From the NCBI GenBank assembly GCA_018646825.1, contig JABGUA010000132.1, positions 1-10,845 on the forward strand: a DNA stretch of 10,845 bases, given 5' to 3'. The translations under genes and the position numbers were made by a program. This document shows, piece after piece, positions 7,083 through 10,845 of the stretch (positions are counted from its first letter, which is position 1; each line of letters begins with the position of its first letter). The notes beneath the pieces were generated by a model. That model searched no databases. It saw nothing but the letters and a program-made list of their open reading frames with translations, and was not told the origin of the DNA. This stretch comes from Piscirickettsiaceae bacterium (GTDB lineage Bacteria; Pseudomonadota; Gammaproteobacteria; Nitrosococcales; Methylophagaceae).

Positions 7083-8267
7083 TTAATCGTTTGGTGGCGT
7101 TGCACTGATTTTATGAATACTTAAATCAGCACCGTCATACTCTTCTTCTTGTGAAAGACGGAGGCCGAATAATAGTTTAAGGGCACCGTAAACAATAAAG
7201 CCACCGACAAAGGCGATTGTAACACCTAAAGCAGTACCAATAAGCTGAGACATAATGCTGACGCCACCCAGACCACCGAATGATAATTGCCCGAAGATAC
7301 CCGCTGCAATACCCCCCCAAACACCACACAAGCCGTGCAGAGGCCAGACGCCCAAGACATCATCAATTTTCCATTTGTTCTGTGTCAACATGAAGGCATA
7401 AACGAATAACCCGCCTGCAACGCCACCAGTAACTAGCGCACCAAGTGGGTGCATGACATCAGATCCTGCACAGATAGCAACAAGACCAGCAAGTGGACCA
7501 TTATGAACAAAGCCGGGGTCATTACGACCAACAAGGCAGGCCATTAGTGTACCGCCAACCATTGCCATTAAGGAATTGACAGCTACTAAGCCGCTTATGC
7601 CCTCGACCTCTTGTGCTGACATCACATTAAAGCCGAACCAGCCAACAGTGAGGATCCAAGCACCTAGGGCCAAGAAAGGAATATTAGAGGGTGGGTGAGC
7701 AACAACCTCACCCCGTTTACCGTAACGGCCATGACGTGGGCCCAATAATAAAACTGCGGCTAAAGCAATCCAGCCACCAACAGCATGAACAACAATAGAA
7801 CCGGCAAAATCATGGAATCCAAAGCCATAACTGGTTTCTAACCAATCTTGTATGCCATAAGCACCATTCCAGCTAATGCCTTCAAAGAAAGGGTAAATAA
7901 AACCAGCAAGGAAAAAGGTCGCAATTAATTGAGGGTTAAATTTAGCACGTTCAGCTATACCGCCTGAGACGATGGCGGGAATAGCGGCGGCAAAGGTCAA
8001 TAAGAAAAAGAATTTAACCAACTCATAACCATTACTGTCCATCAAAGAGGGACCGGGCTGCAGGAAGTCAATACCATAAGCAATACCATAACCAATAAAA
8101 AAGTAGGCAATAGTAGAGACAGCAAAATCCATAATGATTTTAACTAAAGCATTGACTTGGTTCTTTTTACGAACCGTACCGACTTCTAAGAAGGCGAAAC
8201 CAGCGTGCATGGCTAAGACCATGATGGCGCCAAGTAGAATAAATAGAACATCAGTTGAACTCTGCAC
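7083..8267 (-). CDS. amt: Ammonium transporter, Amt/MEP/Rh family
   Basis: This 394-residue inner-membrane protein has about 11 predicted TM helices and forms a trimeric ammonium channel for nitrogen scavenging. Key residues of the AmtB conduction path are present: Phe92 and Phe213 (gate, E. coli Phe107 and Phe215), Asp153, Ser217, and the twin His161 and His311 (E. coli His168 and His318). The second His lies in DDVLGVWPLHGLCG, slightly longer than the E. coli GVHGVCG loop. There is no extra N-terminal signal peptide: TM1 begins almost at once (VLFILLGAIMVLAMHAGFAFLE). The cytosolic C-terminal tail GLRLSQEEEYDGADLSIH resembles the GlnK-responsive tail of AmtB. The start is GTG at 8267, with AGAGG 8 bases upstream; the next Met is residue 16, inside TM1. 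The gene stands alone, without an adjacent glnK, and has a predicted sigma-54 promoter and NtrC-like sites upstream. Confidence 0.96.
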   Translation of the reverse strand: MQSSTDVLFILLGAIMVLAMHAGFAFLEVGTVRKKNQVNALVKIIMDFAVSTIAYFFIGYGIAYGIDFLQPGPSLMDSNGYELVKFFFLLTFAAAIPAIVSGGIAERAKFNPQLIATFFLAGFIYPFFEGISWNGAYGIQDWLETSYGFGFHDFAGSIVVHAVGGWIALAAVLLLGPRHGRYGKRGEVVAHPPSNIPFLALGAWILTVGWFGFNVMSAQEVEGISGLVAVNSLMAMVGGTLMACLVGRNDPGFVHNGPLAGLVAICAGSDVMHPLGALVTGGVAGGLFVYAFMLTQNKWKIDDVLGVWPLHGLCGVWGGIAAGIFGQLSFGGLGGVSIMSQLIGTALGVTIAFVGGFIVYGALKLLFGLRLSQEEEYDGADLSIHKISATPPND

Positions 8268-8275
8268 AACCTATA

Positions 8276-8280
8276 CCTCT
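8276..8280 (-). promoter_or_regulatory. Shine-Dalgarno for the GTG start of amt
   Basis: Read on the - strand, AGAGG lies 8 bases before GTG 8267. It supports a GTG start directly in front of the first transmembrane helix. Confidence 0.6.
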
Positions 8281-8304
8281 AATCTGTTAGGAAAAAGAAT
8301 AGAC

Positions 8305-8320
8305 AGCAATAACTGCACCA
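8305..8320 (-). promoter_or_regulatory. Sigma-54 (-24/-12) promoter of amt
   Basis: The - strand reads TGGTGCAGTTATTGCT, against the consensus TGGCACG-N4-TTGCW. TGG, the C at position 6 and TTGCT match, and the invariant GG and GC dinucleotides are at exactly the required spacing. Transcription would start near 8294, leaving a leader of about 27 bases that carries the AGAGG site. Ammonium transporter genes are commonly NtrC/RpoN targets, and NtrC-like sites lie upstream. Confidence 0.72.
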
Positions 8321-8339
8321 AAATGGGACGATCTATATA

Positions 8340-8352
8340 TTTCAATAACTTA
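8340..8352 (+). promoter_or_regulatory. Possible IHF site between enhancer and sigma-54 promoter
   Basis: TTTCAATAACTTA differs at one position from the IHF core consensus WATCAANNNNTTR. It sits between the sigma-54 promoter and the NtrC-like dyads, where a DNA bend would help looping. The core motif is short and the region AT-rich, so a chance match is possible. Confidence 0.3.
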
Positions 8353-8385
8353 TAGCGCCTTAGAGACAGGCGTATGAAAATGACT

Positions 8386-8402
8386 CGTTCTATATTGGTG
8401 CG
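8386..8402 (-). promoter_or_regulatory. Weaker NtrC-like dyad upstream of amt
   Basis: On the - strand this reads CGCACCAATATAGAACG. The left half matches 6 of 7 positions of TGCACCA-N3-TGGTGCA and the right half 3 of 7. Its centre is about 100 bp upstream of the predicted amt start and 30 bp from the better dyad, close to three helical turns. Confidence 0.35.
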
Positions 8403-8415
8403 CCATTGAACTTGT

Positions 8416-8432
8416 GGCACCAAAATAGTGCT
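8416..8432 (-). promoter_or_regulatory. NtrC-like binding site upstream of amt
   Basis: The + strand reads GGCACCAAAATAGTGCT, matching 11 of the 14 specified positions of the NtrC dyad TGCACCA-N3-TGGTGCA. Its centre is about 130 bp upstream of the predicted amt transcription start, a normal enhancer distance; the E. coli glnA enhancer sites lie near -108 and -140. Confidence 0.55.
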
Positions 8433-8442
8433 TAAGCGCTTA
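8433..8442. repeat. Perfect 10-bp palindrome TAAGCGCTTA
   Basis: This self-complementary decamer abuts the better NtrC-like dyad in the divergent amt/yfgM control region, about 47 bp upstream of the yfgM -10-like box. It could be an operator for a dimeric regulator. I recognise no specific factor, and a decamer can arise by chance. Confidence 0.3.
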
Positions 8443-8488
8443 GTAATGAGAGCTAAGATCAGATCAACATCATAATGCTAGATTAACG

Positions 8489-8494
8489 TATAAT
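8489..8494 (+). promoter_or_regulatory. Candidate sigma-70 -10 box for yfgM-bamB-der
   Basis: A consensus TATAAT would start transcription near 8501, about 53 bases before the yfgM start. No good -35 is present: TCAACA at 8464-8469 matches TTGACA at 4 of 6 positions but with a long 19-bp spacer. A promoter is expected somewhere here because the divergent neighbour amt leaves no upstream co-directional gene. Confidence 0.4.
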
Positions 8495-8542
8495 TTCCCT
8501 TTTGATTTTTATAGCACTTTTTCACAACGAAACAGGTGCTTC

Positions 8543-8548
8543 AGGAGA
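8543..8548 (+). promoter_or_regulatory. Shine-Dalgarno that fixes the yfgM start
   Basis: AGGAGA lies just before GTG 8554 (AGGAG, then 6 bases). The upstream in-frame GTG at 8536 precedes this site and has no comparable site of its own, so it is disfavoured. Confidence 0.7.
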
Positions 8549-8553
8549 GTCGC

Positions 8554-9189
8554 GTGGATATTTACGCATCAGACGAAGAGAAAGGCGAAGAGATTAAGCG
8601 GTGGTGGAGAGAAAATGGACTCTCCGTTATGATTGGTATTGCGCTAGGTATTGCAGCACTGTTTGGCGGCCGATACTGGTTAACGCAGCAAGCAATGAAT
8701 GTGAGTAGTGCATCAAGTTTATATCAACAAGCCAATGTTTATCTTGCAGAAGGAAGAGCTGCCGAAGCCGCCTCATCAGTTGATTTGTTATTTAGTGATT
8801 ATGCAGCGACTCCGTATGCCACATTTGCAGCCTTAGATATGGCAAAAAATAGCCTAGAAAACCAGGATGTTAATGGAGCAAAAGCCTATCTAGAATGGGT
8901 AATTGGCAATGCTAAATTAGTAGGCCAACAAGAGATTGCAAGGTTGAGATTAAGTCAACTGCAACTGAAAGAAGAAAATTATGTTGATGCGATGGCTACT
9001 GCTAACCAAGGGGGTACCCTTGCCTTTAAATCATTATTCGATGAGTTAAAAGGTGATATCTATATTGCACAAGGTAAAATGAGCGAAGCAGCAGTGGCCT
9101 ATCAATCTGCCAAAGCAGCATTAGAACAAAATGAGCCGCGCGGCTTAATCCTTAAATTAAAATTAGATGATATTGCAGGATCAGAATAA
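8554..9189 (+). CDS. yfgM: YfgM-like ancillary SecYEG translocon subunit (TPR protein)
   Basis: YfgM is an inner-membrane protein with a large periplasmic TPR domain. In E. coli it associates with SecYEG and PpiD and helps newly exported proteins pass to periplasmic chaperones. From GTG 8554 the product is 211 aa (E. coli 206). The conserved cytosolic N-terminus MDIYASDEEKGEEIKRWWRENG is followed by one TM helix at about 23-39 (LSVMIGIALGIAALFGG). Alanine-rich TPR-like helices fill the rest, for example YQQANVYLAEGRAAEAASSV and YIAQGKMSEAAVAYQSAKAAL. The start follows from the Shine-Dalgarno at 8543-8548 and from similarity of MDIYASDEE to the E. coli N-terminus. It is the first gene of the yfgM-bamB-der string; the hisS gene that usually precedes it is not here. 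Confidence 0.93.
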   Translation: MDIYASDEEKGEEIKRWWRENGLSVMIGIALGIAALFGGRYWLTQQAMNVSSASSLYQQANVYLAEGRAAEAASSVDLLFSDYAATPYATFAALDMAKNSLENQDVNGAKAYLEWVIGNAKLVGQQEIARLRLSQLQLKEENYVDAMATANQGGTLAFKSLFDELKGDIYIAQGKMSEAAVAYQSAKAALEQNEPRGLILKLKLDDIAGSE

Positions 9190-9191
9190 CG

Positions 9192-10364
9192 ATGCGAACG
9201 TGCTTTAAAAGCCTTACCATTTTGACATTAAGTGCAAGCTTAATAGCTTGTGGCGCTAAATTACCGAGCTGGATGATTGACGATAAAATCGTTCTGCCAC
9301 CAGCCGAACTAGTCGATTTCGAGGAAGAATTTGAACCCGATGTTGTTTGGTCGGAAGATGTGGGTGATGGGGCGAAGACCGACTATACCGACTTAAGTCC
9401 ATGGCTACAAAATGGTGCTGTGGTAGCAGTGGATCAACAAGGTGAAGTCAATAGTTACCAAACTGCTGATGGTGATTTAAATTGGCAGATAAAGTTAGAA
9501 GTACCTGTTGTAGCCGGTCCGGGCGGTGGTGATGGACTTATTTTAATTGGTACACAACAAGGTGAAGTTATTGCCTTGGACGAAAGTACGGGTAAATTTA
9601 AATGGCGTATACGACTAACGAGTGAGGTCTTAACCCCACCGAAAGCAGCATACGGCGTCGTCGTTGCAAGAACAGCAGATGGCCGAATGAGTGGCTTGTC
9701 TGCCATGGATGGTAGCGTGTTATGGAATTATCAACGTGCTGTGCCTTTATTAAGTTTACGAGGCGCGAGCCCCCCAGTTATATATGATGACCGTGTCATT
9801 GCGGGCTATGCTAATGGCAAATTAGTAGCCTTGTCGATTTCAGATGGTAAGGTGATCTGGGAGCAAAGTGTGGCAGTCTCACGCGGTAGAACTGAAATAG
9901 ATCGCTTAGTAGATATTGATTCAGAGCCAGTGATTAAATATGGCAGAGTTTATGTTGTCGCTTATCATGGCAATGTAGCAGCCATTGATATAGCATCTGG
10001 CCAGAAAATTTGGTCTAGAGAAATGTCATCAAAAGCGGGGTTAGATGTCGATCCCGATGTCGCTGTTTATGTAAGTGATGAAGACAGTTATATATGGGCA
10101 TTACAAGATGGCTCTGGTGATGGGCTATGGCGCCAAACAGATTTATTGCGGCGCCGCGCAACAGCGCCAGCGATTGTAGGTGACTATGTCATCGTCGGGG
10201 ATATTGAAGGTTATGTACACTGGTTATCTCGGGAAGATGGCCGTTTCGTTTCGAGAATGCGTCTAGCTAAATCAGCAATACGTAGTAAGCCAATTGTAAA
10301 AGATGACCTTGTTTATATCATTGCTGTTGACGGCACATTAGCTGCTGTGCGAGTACCTCAATAG
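9192..10364 (+). CDS. bamB: BamB, outer-membrane assembly lipoprotein
   Basis: BamB is the lipoprotein of the BAM complex that binds the BamA POTRA domains and aids OMP delivery. The 390-residue product (E. coli 392) has a lipoprotein signal with lipobox LIAC at 17-20. The residue after Cys20 is Gly, not Asp, so Lol sorting to the outer membrane is expected. The body is an eight-bladed PQQ-type beta-propeller. At least six blade repeats of the G-x-x-x-W kind are visible, near residues 94, 133, 173, 218, 269 and 308 (DLNWQIKL, KFKWRIRL, SVLWNYQR, KVIWEQSV, QKIWSREM, DGLWRQTD). A degenerate copy near 350 has lost the Trp. The ATG at 9192 is 2 bp after the yfgM stop, with AGGA at 9177-9180 upstream. 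Its partner bamA is in the same window. Confidence 0.97.
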   Translation: MRTCFKSLTILTLSASLIACGAKLPSWMIDDKIVLPPAELVDFEEEFEPDVVWSEDVGDGAKTDYTDLSPWLQNGAVVAVDQQGEVNSYQTADGDLNWQIKLEVPVVAGPGGGDGLILIGTQQGEVIALDESTGKFKWRIRLTSEVLTPPKAAYGVVVARTADGRMSGLSAMDGSVLWNYQRAVPLLSLRGASPPVIYDDRVIAGYANGKLVALSISDGKVIWEQSVAVSRGRTEIDRLVDIDSEPVIKYGRVYVVAYHGNVAAIDIASGQKIWSREMSSKAGLDVDPDVAVYVSDEDSYIWALQDGSGDGLWRQTDLLRRRATAPAIVGDYVIVGDIEGYVHWLSREDGRFVSRMRLAKSAIRSKPIVKDDLVYIIAVDGTLAAVRVPQ

Positions 10365-10365
10365 A

Positions 10366-10845
10366 ATGAAGCCAATTATTGCCTTAGTAGGGCGGCCGAA
10401 TGTTGGGAAATCAACATTATTCAACAAGTTAACACGAAGTCGAGACGCCTTAGTAGCAGATCATGCGGGCTTAACACGAGATAGAATTTATGGAACGGCA
10501 GAGATAGAAGGCTGTAGTTTCATTTTAATCGATACCGGTGGGTTAACAGAGCGGTCAGATAGTATGTCTGGTTTGATGCGTCAACAAGCGCAACTTGCGA
10601 TTGAAGAAGCAGACACTATTTTCTTTTTAGTCGATGGTCGGGCAGGTCTAACAGCTGCGGATGAGGACGTCGCAACACAGCTACGCAATGCAGACAAGCC
10701 GGTGATTCTAGTCGTCAATAAAGCCGAAGGTGGGCGGCCAGAAATGATGGCGGCCGATTTTTATTCGCTAGGCCTCGGTGAACCACAAGTGATTTCAGCA
10801 ACCCAGAATAGGGGTTTATCATCCCTGATGGCACAACTCCGTGAC
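10366..10845 (+). CDS. der: Der (EngA) double GTPase in ribosome assembly, 5' part (3' end outside window)
   Basis: Der is an essential GTPase with two tandem G domains and a C-terminal KH-like domain that assists maturation of the 50S subunit. The first 160 codons are present, covering G domain 1. G1/P-loop GRPNVGKS is at 9-16, the G2 region is AGLTRDR, G3 is DTGG, and G4 is NKAE rather than the usual NKxD. G5 is the ISA in QVISATQNRG. The frame is still open at the window edge. The ATG at 10366 follows the bamB stop by 1 bp, so the genes are coupled. No strong Shine-Dalgarno is visible. yfgM-bamB-der is the standard gammaproteobacterial order. Confidence 0.97.
   Translation, partial: MKPIIALVGRPNVGKSTLFNKLTRSRDALVADHAGLTRDRIYGTAEIEGCSFILIDTGGLTERSDSMSGLMRQQAQLAIEEADTIFFLVDGRAGLTAADEDVATQLRNADKPVILVVNKAEGGRPEMMAADFYSLGLGEPQVISATQNRGLSSLMAQLRD

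Noticed and set aside
8314..8330. A third NtrC-like dyad, TGCACCAAAATGGGACG
   Set aside because: Its better half is the -24 element of the sigma-54 promoter itself, and its right half matches at only 4 of 7 positions, so the promoter explains it better.
8134..8355. 73-codon + strand reading frame across the amt start
   Set aside because: It lies mostly antisense to the well-supported amt gene, has no recognisable domain and runs through the amt control region.
8415..8433. TGGCAC on the + strand as a sigma-54 promoter for yfgM
   Set aside because: The downstream GC is 14 bases from the GG instead of 12, and TTGC is absent.
9455..9706. 83-codon - strand reading frame inside bamB
   Set aside because: It is antisense to the BamB propeller repeats, with no independent support.
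1..10845. Search for an undescribed multi-gene system (defence, mobile, biosynthetic)
   Set aside because: All coding space is taken by recognised conserved genes, and no intergenic stretch beyond the amt/yfgM control region is long enough to hide another system.

Overview
This window looks like chromosomal core DNA from a moderately AT-leaning gammaproteobacterium. The order dxr-rseP-bamA-skp-lpxD-fabZ-lpxA is the classic gammaproteobacterial outer-membrane biogenesis cluster, in the Pseudomonas-type arrangement with dxr directly upstream of rseP. The protein sequences (RseP HEFGH/LDGGH, BamA VRGF, YfgM N-terminus) are typical of that class. I cannot name the genus from the sequence alone.

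Region 1 (1-7015, + strand) is one long gene string. It runs from the 3' end of dxr (isoprenoid precursor synthesis) through rseP (site-2 protease), bamA (outer-membrane protein insertase), skp (periplasmic chaperone), lpxD, fabZ and lpxA (lipid A and fatty acid synthesis). Most gaps are tiny; the exceptions are 67 bp before bamA and 102 bp before fabZ. It ends at a strong rho-independent hairpin (7034-7064) whose A and T tracts allow it to work in both directions.

Region 2 (7083-8553) holds a convergent ammonium transporter gene, amt, on the - strand, and its control region. That region has a good sigma-54 promoter (-24/-12) on the - strand. Upstream of it lie a possible IHF site and two NtrC-like dyads about 30 bp apart, an arrangement much like the enhancer of enteric glnA. 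Amt is therefore predicted to be induced under nitrogen limitation.

Region 3 (8554-10845, + strand) starts a second envelope operon: yfgM (SecYEG-associated periplasmic TPR protein), bamB (BAM lipoprotein) and the 5' part of der (ribosome-assembly GTPase). The genes are 1-2 bp apart.

The genes in regions 1 and 3 share a theme: making lipid A, and moving and folding outer-membrane proteins. What is less usual is the layout. lpxA is not followed by lpxB, yfgM is not preceded by hisS, and a nitrogen-regulated amt sits at the join of two operons that are usually far apart. The most informative sequence detail is in LpxA: a methionine sits at the acyl-chain ruler position, as in Pseudomonas aeruginosa, which predicts a short (about C10) 3-hydroxyacyl chain on lipid A. 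I saw no mobile element, CRISPR array, RNA gene or evidently undescribed multi-gene system.
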